Below are positions 1 to 11,200 of a stretch of 64,000 nt of DNA, piece after piece. Made by a program: the position numbers and the translations under genes. Origin of the DNA: Diplonema japonicum (Eukaryota; Euglenozoa; Diplonemea; Diplonemida; Diplonemidae); NCBI GenBank assembly GCA_964019335.1, contig OZ025658.1, forward strand, positions 496,001 through 560,000. Reading direction: 5' to 3'. The notes below the pieces were generated by a model. It made no database searches. It was not told where the DNA came from and saw nothing but the letters and a program-made list of their open reading frames with translations. Position 1 is the first letter of the stretch, and each line of letters begins with the position of its first letter.

Positions 1-2
1 AC

Positions 3-107
3 CCAAGCATCGTTTCCGGCCCCTCTTTGACCGCCTCATCGTCTTTTTCTTCTTTATCTGACCAGTCGGGGGAGACTCACGTTTTCGCTGCTATTTTGAC
101 CATCTGA
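3..107 (+). other. possible 3' tail of an upstream gene
   Basis: An open frame runs from the window edge to a TGA at 105-107, giving 34 Ser-rich residues with no recognisable domain. It lies on the same strand as every gene here and its base composition is more balanced than the spacer after it. It could equally be chance; the upstream sequence is needed. Confidence 0.2.
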
Positions 108-1607
108 TTTCATTTTAAGCCAACCCTGCCGGTTTCAATTAAAACAAAACTTTTAACGCAAAATGTAGTCCAAGACAAAATAAACCGCGCAACAATGCCA
201 TATTTTGAAGTCCACGGGCCGTGTTCAAAAAAAAGTACTTAGCGAAAAAGCAAATTTTGAAATAAGGACAAAAACGTCCGCGCGGGCGTTTAGGGGTTAG
301 GTAAAAACAGACGCTTGTATGCACGGACAAAAAAAAAGGATCGCGAAAACTAGTTTTTTTTTTTTTTTAAAGTTCTCGAACAAAAGAAGAAAAAAAAAAG
401 AATGATTGTGGCAAAGGTGGAAGAAAGGGTGAAAATAAAGTTACCACCTTTTTTGTACCATACCCCTGTTATTTTTATTTTTTAAATTCTTATTTTAGTT
501 TTATAAACTACAGCACAACACCAAAGGAAAAAAAAAAAAAAAAACCCGCAAACCCAAAGAAACCAAAATAAATCAACGTAGCTTTGTATTTCTCGGGAGG
601 GGTGCTCGAATATTTTACTAAACTATAAGATTTTTTCTTAAAAAAAAAAGTTCTTTTTTTTTATCTTTTAGATTTTTTTTTATTTCAATTTTGAAGAACA
701 AAAAAAAGGGGGCCTTTCTTTTGGGAGGAGGGAAAGCGCGGAAAGTAGCTTTTTTTTTTAAGAAAAAGAAAAAGAAAGACATTCCTGCCTTTCGTTCCCC
801 TCCCTCTCAAAGAAAAAAAAATATACCCCCCAAAAAAAACAGAAAAGATAATCCATAGTTTTTTGCACACGCTCTTGTGTTTTTTTTTCTCCTTTTTTGG
901 GGGGGGTTTCTTTTTTGTGATAAGAGTTTCCCCTCTTATTAATTTTTTTTTTCAATACCCGCAACATATAAGTGAAAAACCTTATTCGACTTCTCTGCCT
1001 CGCTGCTGCAATTAGTAAATTGGGAAAGAAAAAAAAAGATAACAATTTTATATTTTTTTGTTTATTTACCCCCCCCCCCCCCCCTTTCTCCCTATCCTAT
1101 TTTGCTTTCGACGAGGACACCAAGTAAAAATAAAATAATATAAAAGAAAAACTACACCCTCCTCACCACACTTTTTTTTAGTTATTTATCCCCCCCCCCC
1201 TTGGCGTGTCTCCGTGTTACAAACCAAAAAAAAAATAGTAATGAAAAAAAAAACCCATTTACCCATCCCTCTGTCACGCCCGCCAGTATAGCTGAGCAGG
1301 AGCTGACACTCTGTTATATATTTCTTTTTATTCCACATTTCCCCCCCTCCCTTTTTTTTTGAATCCACCCAATAGTCCAAGGGACATACACGCTTTTTTT
1401 TTCTTCTTCCCCCCTTTTTTTTTCTTCTCCCTCTTTCTTACCTCTGTTCCTCCCCACCCCCTTCTTTTTTTTATACCTTTTCCCCCCTCCAACGGGATGG
1501 ACCATCCTCCCCATTTTTATTTACCTCCCCCCTTTTGTACAAAAAAAACTCCATTCGCCCCCTTTTTTTATTAAAAAAAAATTAAAAGGAAGAGGGGACC
1601 ACGAAAC
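108..1607. other. AT-rich homopolymer spacer, no gene seen
   Basis: About 1.5 kb of runs of A, T and C (for example C runs near 1070-1084 and 1190-1200). All open frames here are short low-complexity strings of Phe, Lys and Pro and are not credible genes. The last 40 bases turn A-rich before the first start codon, as at most gene starts in this window. Confidence 0.7.
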
Positions 1608-1906
1608 ATGGCACCTGTTGTGAGCAAAGTGGAACTTAACTGCTTGGTGTACAAGTACCTGAAGGAAGCATGCCCAGCAGCAGGAAAGGCCTTTAAGAAA
1701 AGCGACGGGATTGTGATAGATGAGGCAGCGTGCAGCAAGATCTTCGGGGAGAAGACGCTCAAGGACCTCACACAGAACCTCACCACCAGGCCCGCATCTT
1801 CATCTTCCTCATCCTCATCCTCGTCTGACAGCGACAGCGACAGCGACAGCGACGAGCCGAAAAAACAGCCCACCCCTAAGACAGCCCCCAAAGTAGCTAA
1901 CAAGGA

Positions 1907-1951
<45 letters not shown>

Positions 1952-3173
1952 TGACAGCGACAGTGACGAGCCCAAGAAACAGCCCACCCCCAAAGCCGCC
2001 CCCAAAGCTGCTAAGGACGCCTCCTCTTCATCTTCTTCTTCATCTTCATCGGACAGTGACAGTGACAGCGACAGTGATGAACCTAAAAAAGCGGTGACGC
2101 CCAAGGCAACACCCGCACCTGTGAAGGACGACTCCTCATCTTCGTCTTCGTCTTCATCGGACAGCGACAGCGACAGTGACGAGCCTAAAAAAGCGGCGAC
2201 CCCCAAGCCCAAGGCAGCAGCACAGCCGGCGAAGGACGACTCATCTTCGTCGAGCAGTTCCAGCGACAGCGACAGCGACAGCGACAGCGATGACAAGCCT
2301 GCACCGAAGGCTGCTGTTGCTAAAGACGACTCGTCGTCATCATCATCATCATCTTCTTCAGACAGCGACAGCGAACCGGCTGCGAAGAAAGCCAAGAAGT
2401 CGCCTGCAGCAAAGCCAAAGTCCCCGAAACGTGCTGGGGAGGACATGGTGGAGAAGAGCGCAAAGAAGACAAAGACAGCGGACGAAGAATGGGACAACTG
2501 GGACAACGATTGGAAGAAGAACAAGAAGGTATGCTAAATAGAGAAAAAAAGGGGGGGGGGAAACATATAAATGAGCTCGTCCGGATTAAAATGTCACCAC
2601 CCAAAGTGACCCCAAAGGTTTCACAGATTTTCAATCTGCGTCCATTCCTTCGTCACTTTTCACGGAAAAGGGAAAGAAGAAATGGAGTCTAGGTTATTTG
2701 TAATTTCCAAATGCCAAAAACCATTCTAAAAAACATGTTTTTGCACGCGCGTTTTAAAAATAAAACAAACGGCAAGCATTTTAGTCTATATGGTGATCAA
2801 GCCTAGACCGCAATTCTGCACACAAAGTGGTGTCATCTGACTACTTTTCTACGTATTTTTTTTCTTTCAAAAGGAGCCGGTGAAGAGGTTCAGCAGGATC
2901 AACGTGGAGAAGGTGGTGTTCCAGAACGAAGCGCTGAAGGACAACACCTACGAGAGCATCAGGCCGCATGACGAAATGGTCAACGAGTTCTCCTACAAGG
3001 CCCACCAGGACCTGATCATCACACGGGGCAAGGGCTTCACAAAAGCGAAGAACAAGAAGAAGAAGCAGACATACAGGGCTGGTATCATCGACCAGACTGG
3101 TGTCAGAAGCTACAAGTTTGACAGGTATGCGCTGCACCAAGACAACACCACACACCACAGCGACAGCGACTAG
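1608..3173 (+). CDS. NOLC1: Nopp140/SRP40-like nucleolar phosphoprotein, spliced
   Basis: Nucleolar chaperone-like protein of the Nopp140/SRP40 family, known to bind snoRNPs and to be heavily phosphorylated by CK2. Exon 1 (1608-2528) encodes an N-terminal LisH-like segment (residues about 1-50), then six or so serine runs each followed by SDSDSD acidic blocks, separated by Lys/Pro/Ala linkers. An intron at 2529-2873 (AAG|GTATGC ... AAAAG|GAG, phase 0) joins it to exon 2, which encodes the diagnostic SRP40 C-terminal domain: VEKVVF, LKDNTYES, DLIITRGKGF, KNKKKKQTYR and the KFD near the end. Neither half is complete without the splice. The product is 406 residues, or 394 if a possible 36-nt intron at 3125-3160 is also removed, which gives the usual KFDSDSD-type ending. 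A stop follows the donor almost at once, so intron retention would lose the C-terminal domain. Confidence 0.93.
1797..2370 (+). repeat. Ser/Asp codon repeat (TCN and GAC/AGC tracts)
   Basis: Tandem TCA/TCT/TCC/TCG serine codons, including a nearly pure TCA run at about 1908-1950, alternate with GACAGC units. They encode the acidic serine blocks of the Nopp140-like protein. The pure TCA run looks recently expanded. The antisense strand stays open across it as a by-product. Confidence 0.8.
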
Positions 3174-3573
3174 GCCACTCTTGTCATCTACATACGGTTT
3201 ATTATTATTATTTTATTTTTTTCCACCCTTCATTTTTTCTTTTCTCTTCTTCTTCTCCCTTCATTTTTTTCTCCCCAATGCTTTGTGCTAGTCCTTTCTC
3301 CTTACGTTAACCCCCCCCCCCCCCCCGTTCTGATCATATTCATTGCTTTTTGCCCAACATTTTGCAATCCCCCCCCCCCCCCCCCCCCTCTGCCGGTGAT
3401 GATAACACTTACACGATGTCATTCTTGCACCGACCCTTTCACATGAGAACTTGACTTTAAAGGCGAAACTGACGGCTTTCTTGGTGCGTGTTGCGCGGGG
3501 GTGGTAACTCAAATAAAAATTTTAAAATAAAATAAAAACCAACACATCAAAACTGTCTAGGCACAAATAAAAA
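3174..3573. other. spacer with long C runs
   Basis: T-rich sequence just after the Nopp140-like stop, then two long C runs at about 3310-3326 and 3370-3388, then an A-rich segment leading into the next start codon. No gene or RNA was recognised. Confidence 0.6.
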
Positions 3574-4965
3574 ATGTTATCAAACTTGATAATGCTGGCC
3601 AGCACGGTGGCCTTGACGCCCGCTGACTTCGAGATTACCAGCATGCCTGGGCTCGAGGGACAGCTGAACTTCAAGCAGTACTCCGGATACATGCCGCTGA
3701 ATGACGGCCACGGCACCGAACTGTTCTTCTGGTTCGTGGAGTCGCAGAGGTCCCCTTCAACGGACCCTGTGGCGCTCTGGATGAACGGTGGCCCAGGGTC
3801 ATCATCAGTGGCGTACGGGTTCTGGACCGAGCACGGGCCCTTCAGACTGGCTGACGATGGTCAGGGAAGCTACAAGCCTGAGCTCTACCCATACAGCTGG
3901 AACAGGATCGCGAACGTGATCTACCTGGAGGCACCTGCTGGTGTGGGATTCTCCTTCTCCGCTGACGAGTCGAAGTACCACAACATCACTGACGCGCAGT
4001 CCTCGCACGACAACTTCCTCTTCCTGCAGGCCTTCTTCAGCGTCTTCACGCAGTTCAAGACCAATGACTTCTACATCACAGCCGAGTCCTACGGCGGACA
4101 CTACGGCCCCACCCTCGCAGAGCAGCTCATCGACAACGCCAACGACATCAACATGAAGGGGCTTCTCATCGGGAACCCCGGCATCAACAGCGACTGGTAC
4201 TACAACGTCAACCAATACGCTTGGGTCACCTTCATGTGGAGCCACGGGCTGATCCCCGCACCCCAGTACTTCAAAGCCGTGGACGCCTGCGGGTGGAACC
4301 AGTTCTTCAACAACTGTTCGAAGGACTTCACGCACCCCAGCCCTGCCTGCTTGGACGCCACGTCTAAAGCCACGCAGCGCATCCCATCGCCGCTGGACCC
4401 TTACAACGTGCTGGTGCCCACCTGCCACGGGAACAACGAGGGCGAGAAGTTCGTGAAGGAGTACACCCCGCAGTTCTACGAGATGACAAAGAAGCTTGGG
4501 ACGAACATCACCTACAACCCGTGCATCTCCGACTGGACTGCCAAGTACATGAACCGCCCTGACGTGCTCAAGGCCGTCCATGCTGACGTCCACTACACCC
4601 GCAAGTGGCCCAACCACCCGGCTGGCTGGTACTACAACGAGGGTGTCGAGGGTGCGAAGAAGGACATCGCCCTGCTGTACCCGAAGTTCTTCTCGAAGAG
4701 GCCTACATGGAAGCAGATCGTGGTGAGCGGCACCGCTGACTCCGCCGTCCCCTTCCTCGGTACAGAGAGGTGGATGAACTGCCTTGGGAGGCCTATCAAG
4801 AAGGACTCCTACGCCTGGAAGCTGAACAAGGACGTGGCCGGCATGGTGAAGGAGTGGGACATGATCACCCTAGTTACAGTGAAGGGGTGCGGGCACACCA
4901 TCCCCACTTACTGTCCCGAGAAGGGCTTTGCCTTCTTCGAGAACTGGCTCACCAACAACTGGTAA
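3574..4965 (+). CDS. serine carboxypeptidase, S10 family
   Basis: Secreted or lysosomal/vacuolar serine carboxypeptidase that removes C-terminal residues from peptides. The 463-residue, single-exon protein begins with a short hydrophobic segment (about residues 1-16) consistent with a signal peptide. Family motifs occur in order: NGGPGSSS (substrate carboxylate-binding region), the nucleophile in AESYGGHY (Ser172), the acid in SGTADSAVP (Asp389) and the base in GCGHTIP (His441). The full triad and the normal length suggest an active enzyme. The first ATG fits the signal peptide and is preceded by an A-rich run. GYM and LEAPAGVGFSFS are also typical of the family. The substrate preference cannot be told. 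Confidence 0.95.
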   Translation: MLSNLIMLASTVALTPADFEITSMPGLEGQLNFKQYSGYMPLNDGHGTELFFWFVESQRSPSTDPVALWMNGGPGSSSVAYGFWTEHGPFRLADDGQGSYKPELYPYSWNRIANVIYLEAPAGVGFSFSADESKYHNITDAQSSHDNFLFLQAFFSVFTQFKTNDFYITAESYGGHYGPTLAEQLIDNANDINMKGLLIGNPGINSDWYYNVNQYAWVTFMWSHGLIPAPQYFKAVDACGWNQFFNNCSKDFTHPSPACLDATSKATQRIPSPLDPYNVLVPTCHGNNEGEKFVKEYTPQFYEMTKKLGTNITYNPCISDWTAKYMNRPDVLKAVHADVHYTRKWPNHPAGWYYNEGVEGAKKDIALLYPKFFSKRPTWKQIVVSGTADSAVPFLGTERWMNCLGRPIKKDSYAWKLNKDVAGMVKEWDMITLVTVKGCGHTIPTYCPEKGFAFFENWLTNNW

Positions 4966-5163
4966 ACACCTGTATCATGTAACAAACGTTAACTAAGGAA
5001 ACGCTCGTGTTGTGATGTCACACAGGAGCGGCACACCGTGTAGCGCTGCTCCTGTCAAAGCGTGCTCGTCTTGTGTTTTCTTATTTTTGTCTTTTCTTTT
5101 TTTTTTTTAAACTCTTCTTTCTATTGAAATATTTAGTCTGAATTGATCCACTTACCACAAAGG

Positions 5164-6738
5164 ATGCAAAATGACAATGTGACAGCAACAGCGGTCATTG
5201 AAGAAGAGGATGGTGTGAATAACATCCTGAACATTGTCATACTTGGGGTGGTGCCGTGTATTGTTCTTATCTGCGGGCTGATAGCCTTGCTGTGGCACAA
5301 GAGGGGCAAGAACGACTGGCTGGCAGATGTAGGCCCGGAACAGATCGAAGCGATGCGGAACCTGAACATCATCCCTGGGGGCTGTGTCGGGATCGAAAAG
5401 TGCGGCATCTGCACGCTGCCCTTAGAAAACGGCCTGTGCGAAAAGCACGGTGACGGGAAGGTGAAGACTAAGGCACCCACGCCCAGCGATGCACCCATGC
5501 CGGTCGTAAGAAGAGCGTCGAAAAAAAGCTTTAACATAATAAGGTTCGAGGAGGAGGCAATGAAGGACTCCATGGCCACCTCCAGCATCAAGGACACCCA
5601 GACGGACTCGCCCGTACATCAGCCGCTCATCTCCCTCTACACTTCCTTCTCATCCCCGGTGGCCACCTCTAAGATCGCCCTTGACATGCGGCAGGCGAAC
5701 TCTGCCCCCCTCATAGTTAACACCTCCTGCATTTCTATACCGCTGGAGCCGAGACACGAGATGGAACCAAGGGGCGACGACGATATCAGATTGGAGAAAG
5801 TCTCGACGGCACCCAGTACCACTACGGCACCTAGTATCACGACACCTTCCCTACACCTGCTCGAGACACCCCTCCTGACCCCAGCTGCCTCGCCACTGAT
5901 AATAATGAGCAATGATAGTAACAAAAGCAAAAGTAAAAGTGAGGCACCCGTCCCCACCCCCCCTGTCCCCGCCATCCCCTCTGTCCCCACCATCCCTGCT
6001 CTCGTGACTCCCTCGCACCTCGACGCCCCGTCTTGGAAGATCGGACTCCCTTGGGCGTCATCCAAGCGGAAAATGCACAGGCCGCCGTCCTTGATCTCAG
6101 AGGACAAGCTGGGCGCCTCGCAGGCGACACCGCCCATGGTGCCCCATCCCCCCCAAGCACCGAATGGGGTTTTGTATTATGAAGATGCTGAGAGCGCTGC
6201 TTGCGGCGAGTGCTCGGCACGACGTGCTGTGCAGTGCAGGGACTGCAGAGCCGTGTGGTGCGAGGCGTGCCTGAAGCGGCACACCGAACCGCGCCCTGCG
6301 CACATGCAGGAGTGCGAGCACAAGTTGAACATTTACTTCAATAGATGCGTGCGGTGCAAGGGCGCTGCGTTGTTTGGGTGCCTCGGGTGCTGCGATGGGA
6401 CATGGTGCGCGGACTGCATCACCCACCACCTCGCAGAGGCACCCAATGAGGGCAGGCGCTTCCTGTACACAGACAGCAGCTCCATCCTGCAGTACACGAA
6501 GTACTTTGAGCACACTTTAGATGCAGGCGCTGCTGTGGTGCAGGACCCCATGGTAGCAGGCATGCTGCTTATCAACGAGACCTCTCGCTTGTCGAGCAGT
6601 GGCAGAACTTCCACTCTGCGCCTTTCGAGCACTCGGTCCTTGGGGACAGGCTCGCCTCTCTTGCTCTCTACTACCACACATGCCAGCCTGGCTTCCCCAC
6701 CCTATGTGCCACGCGCTATAAACCCGGATGACCTATAA
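5164..6738 (+). CDS. single-pass membrane protein with B-box-like zinc fingers
   Basis: The protein has 524 residues from the ATG at 5164; the open frame extends upstream only with a TTG. A short acidic N-terminus is followed by one strong membrane segment (about residues 22-44) ending in HKRGK, so the long C-terminal part is probably cytosolic. A small Cys cluster (CGICTLP, then LCEKH) follows near residues 80-95. The middle is low-complexity Ser/Thr/Pro. Around residues 347-425 two Cys/His-rich modules (CGEC, CRDC, CEACLKRH; then CVRCKG, CLGC, CADCITHH) look like tandem B-box-type zinc fingers. B-boxes usually mediate protein contacts, as in TRIM proteins, but no RING is seen. The function is unknown. 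Confidence 0.8.
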   Translation: MQNDNVTATAVIEEEDGVNNILNIVILGVVPCIVLICGLIALLWHKRGKNDWLADVGPEQIEAMRNLNIIPGGCVGIEKCGICTLPLENGLCEKHGDGKVKTKAPTPSDAPMPVVRRASKKSFNIIRFEEEAMKDSMATSSIKDTQTDSPVHQPLISLYTSFSSPVATSKIALDMRQANSAPLIVNTSCISIPLEPRHEMEPRGDDDIRLEKVSTAPSTTTAPSITTPSLHLLETPLLTPAASPLIIMSNDSNKSKSKSEAPVPTPPVPAIPSVPTIPALVTPSHLDAPSWKIGLPWASSKRKMHRPPSLISEDKLGASQATPPMVPHPPQAPNGVLYYEDAESAACGECSARRAVQCRDCRAVWCEACLKRHTEPRPAHMQECEHKLNIYFNRCVRCKGAALFGCLGCCDGTWCADCITHHLAEAPNEGRRFLYTDSSSILQYTKYFEHTLDAGAAVVQDPMVAGMLLINETSRLSSSGRTSTLRLSSTRSLGTGSPLLLSTTTHASLASPPYVPRAINPDDL

Positions 6739-8297
6739 TCAACTAAGGGGTGTCTTGTACGCCTCGTGTTCACGAAGAAGAAGAAAGAAGAAAAAAAAGA
6801 GGAGAAAGGTATATTGATAGAGCCTTTAGCGTAACCATGCCGTCTGTAGCTACGAAAGAAACAAGAAAATAACTAGAAAATAATGAAAACAAGAAAACAC
6901 ACCGCAACAAAAATATATGTTCTAATCCTTTATCCGATGTCATCCCCACCCCCTTTAAAAAAAAAAGCCAAGCAACGAAAAAGAATGAAGAAGAAAAAAA
7001 AGGAAAAAAGGGAGCTTACTTCTGCCTAGGGCAGGTATTGATTACTGCGGGCCTGCTGCCCGCGGTACCTTAACTTTTATTTCATTTTATTTTCTTCCCC
7101 CCCCCACCCAAAGGGAAAACAGAAACTTTATTTGCTCCCTACCTGCTTCACGTGTCTCTTAACCGATACGCCCCCGGCAGGATAGCTCGGCGTGGCATAG
7201 ATTTGTGTTTTTTTTTTAAAGTCTCCCTTCCCCTCTGGACCGAAATTCCTTGTTCCACTCTCTCGACCTTATTTGTTTTTCCCCCCTTTTCCAAATGCTG
7301 TTTCTAGTAACAGGGCTTGGCGTGGTGCAACTTTACTTCAACAATGTACTTTTTTTTGTTACAAATATTTATCTTTCAAAAAAAAAAATATGATTTTATA
7401 GCTATATGCAACTTGTGCCGAGCAAAACTTCTTCACAGCTTTTTAAAAAGCGAACAACAAAGACATATAGTCATAAAGAATTATTTTTTTTTACCTCTCG
7501 CTTTCCCTGTCTCTTTTTCAGATCAAACAAGGGGGGGAAATGGAAACCCTGAGACCGTTGTTGCCTGTATTTGCCCCCCCCCCCCCCCCCAATATGTCTT
7601 ATGTGTATTCTTGTGTGCTGGCGTTGATGAGACTTGAACGTAAAGAAAATAAAAAAGAAAAGGGTGAGAGAAAGAAGATGACAAAAAAAATAAAACCATA
7701 ATCTTTTTTTTTAAATCACTGTCACAAATTTTCTGTTATTCCTCCCCCCCCCCCCTCTCCTCCCCCTCGATCTTTGATCTTTCGCAAAAGTGGTTTTGGC
7801 CGCTCGCTATTCTGCATTATCTTGTTGCCAAATGTGAATGGGCTACACAAAAAAAATTTTTTTTACCCTTTTGCGAAATACTGTATAACGAATACCTTTC
7901 GTCAAGGGAGAAATGAGCTACACAAAAAAAAAAACTTTTTGCCCTTACTTCAATGGACTGCTACACCTAAGTGGATGTATACCGCATTTTTAGTCTTGCC
8001 AGCTGAAGCAGTCTGGGCACAATTGATCACTCCAAAAGAACAGTGCACGGCATGGTGTGTTTTACCTTTTGCCCGGTGATTGGAACAAAAAAAAATGAAT
8101 AAAACCCTTTTTCGATCTACGGTACTTCTTTTTTTTTCTTCTCTTCTAAAATCTCCTGTTCGGTCACCCCTCCTCCCCCCCCGTTTCATAACAACCTGCC
8201 TTTATTGATAGTAGCTGTACTCATTTATTTGTTCTGTCACCTCCCTTTTTTTTCCTTCTTCGTAATTAAATTCACGAAAATAAAAAGGAAGGTACCG
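6739..8297. other. spacer, no gene supported
   Basis: A 1.56 kb spacer with A, T and C runs. Less repetitive stretches (about 7020-7200 and 7780-8080) carry only short frames without codon structure or known motifs. Two related segments, about 7839-7876 and 7915-7947, both read GCTACACAAAAAAA followed by T-rich sequence and a CCCTT; this may be a decayed local duplication. Confidence 0.5.
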
Positions 8298-11200
8298 ATG
8301 GAGCGACGGGCAGTGTTGCTGGTTCTGCTGGTGCAAAGCTGGGTCGCTGTGGGTACTTTGAACAATGGTTTGGTGCTGTACATGCCTTTCAACGGCAATA
8401 CCCAAGACGAGTCGGGTAACTCAAACCACGGGACGAGCTCAGGCTCCCCTACGCTAGTGGCGGACAAGTATGGAAATGCCAACAGCGCATACTCCTTCGA
8501 TGGCACGGACGACAAGATCGATATCCCTGACGCAGCATCTTTGCAGCTTAATGGTGCATTCTCTTTTGCCTGTTGGGCCACCCAAGACAGAGCGGGCACC
8601 GCATCCTGGCCACCCGCAGTCCTTGGCCACTCCACGCAAAGCAGCCCCTACCCCTGGCGTTACGTGGCTGCCCTGCGTGTCGACAATTCCAACACGCTCC
8701 AGTTCGTCGTCACCAGCGAAGAGGCCAGCAGCGGTTGGAAAGCGGCCAGCAATGGCGGAACCACGCCTTCCGCTGGTACCTGGTTCCACCTTGCCGGGAC
8801 ATGGAACCCCACCACTAAGACCGCCATTTTTTATTTGGATGGTACCGAGGTGAACCGCTTCACGCAGGACCCCATCACACGCATCCAGTTCGACGACGGG
8901 ATCAAGATAGGGCACTACCCGAGGGAGAACTCCTGGTGGAAGGGCATGATCGATGAGGTCAGGGTCTACAACAGGGTTCTTACTGACCAGGAGGTCTTTC
9001 TTCTGACGGTTGCACCCACTGACGCTCCTGACACAGCTGCTCCAGCTACACCTGCACCTGACACTCCCGCACCCGACACCCCTGCACCCGACACTCCTGC
9101 GCCTGACACGCCCGCGCCAGACACTCCTGCACCTGACACACCTGCACCTGACACGCCTGCACCGGACACTCCTGCGCCTGACACGCCTGCACCCGACACG
9201 CCCGCACCTGACACACCCGTACCGGACACCCTTGCACCGGACACTCCTGCGCCTGACACTCTTGCACCTGCTACTCCTGCACCTGACACGCCCGCACCTG
9301 ACACGCCTGCACCCGACACTCCTGCGCCTGACACTCCTGCACCGGCTACTCCTGCACCCGACACGCCTGCACCTGACACGCCTGCACCCGACACGCCTGC
9401 ACCCGACACACTTGCGCCTCCTACCCCTGCACCGCCGACTCCTGCTCCACCTACTTCTGCACCTGACACACCTGCACCGCCCACACCAGCACCCCCTACT
9501 CTCGCACCACCCACGCCAGCACCCCCTACTCCTGCGCCACCGACGAATGCCCCTCCAACCCCGGCACCTCCAACCCCAGCACCCCCCACGCCAGCGCCTC
9601 CTACCTTGGCACCACCAACTCTCGCGCCTCCTACCCCCAGTCCCCCAACCCCAGCGCCACCTACCCTAAGCCCCTCAACACCGGCACCTGATACGATGGC
9701 GCCCCCAACAGCAATACCAACGGCACAGCCCACCGCTGCCCCTTCCACCAACGTCCCTCGCACCTTTGCCCCGTTCACCGCAGCACCCGAAACCGATGTC
9801 CCCATCACAGATGTGCCTCCTTCCTTGTCCCCGGACACAAGGGCACCATCCACATCTGCTCCTGACACGCGACCCCCCTCTACATCAGCCCCTCGGACGG
9901 CACTGCCTCCCACGTTTGGTCCCCCGACACCCATGCCTACTGACGAAACTGATGCACCGAGCACACCGGTCCCGAGGGTCGAAGGCAAAGGGAAGACGTA
10001 CCTGGAGTTAGGGACGATGCGTGTTACCTCGAAAGACATCCAGAACAACGGTGGTGTGATGGAAATAAAGTTAAATGGAGGCACTGTCATGAAATGGGAG
10101 GCGAAATATCTGAGTGTGCTTGTAAAGTACCCAGGAGGCGAGGTGCTGTGCACGGCAAGCGAGGAGCCTATGATGTGCGACGGGAGAGCCTGCGTGGTGC
10201 TCGAGACGGACACCAAGGACGGCGACTCGCCGTACGGGCTGGCTTCACTTGTTCAAAAGGACTTGAGCATCGTCACGGCGGAGCTCGTGAAGCGGGACAC
10301 CAGCGTGGCCGATGCACTGAATGGGACAGACGTCATCAGGCTGGTCGTGAAGAGCACGGAATTCAGAGCTTACTCGCCAAACAGCGAGCAGCTGAAGATC
10401 TCCGTGGCGGGGGGCATGTTTGAGAGGGAGACGATGGGCGACCTGTGCAAGCTAAGCGAAGCGGACCGAAGCGAGACGATGCTGGTGTGCGACTGCGGCA
10501 AAGCCACATGCGAGGCGTCCGTCAAGTTGGAGTCGCAGACCAAAATACCGAACTCAGAGGAAGCCGAAACAGTGCGCGAGACGAGCGCCGCCGCCATTGT
10601 GGCAGCATCCGTGTTCATGCCCGCCTCGCCTACTACAGGGGGTGCCGTCACAAGGATGTCGCTGCTCTTGAAGACTATGTACTGCCCTTCAGATGGCCCT
10701 ACGAAAATGGACAGGACGCTGAACCCCCTCGGACTGACTATCGGCAAGAAACAGACCGAGGAGGTTAACGGCGCCCTGGTGGGCAGCATCGCACTGCAGG
10801 CAGGCTTCTTGTTGCTGTGCGGCGTTCTCGTGTACTGCATCTCCCTGCGACAGGGAAGGAAAGGCGACAGAGCGCATGGGATGGACGACCCAACGCTCGA
10901 GCGACACGGCCAGTCGTGGATCTACATCATGGCAAGGGCGAGGGTAGGCTGGGTGCTGGTACCGGTCGTCTTCCTGTACGGCGGCGCAATCCTCAGCGGG
11001 ACTGGGGCACTGCTATACTCGTCTGTGGGGATGAAGCTCGCGGGGGTTGCGGATCTTCTAGCTTTCGGTTGCGGGTTTCTCTACTACGTGTTCATGACAG
11101 GGAGGCGGGCAGCACTGCACGCAGAGGTGCACCCAACGAACCCCACAAGCACCCTAACACGTGTGTTCTGGGGGGAAAGCGAATGGGTCTCAAAACCACA

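Noticed and set aside
1571..2524. 317-codon antisense frame over the Nopp140-like exon
   Set aside because: The complement of Ser/Asp codon repeats gives Leu/Ser/Asp strings; the sense frame has LisH-like and SRP40 domains.
5143..5163. upstream TTG extension of the B-box membrane protein
   Set aside because: A normal ATG at 5164 starts the protein; TTG starts are not expected in a nuclear genome.
8966..10216. 416-codon antisense open frame (Gly/Val/Ser repeats)
   Set aside because: It is the complement of the PAPDT repeat; its openness comes from the 15-nt periodicity, and the sense strand holds a LamG protein.
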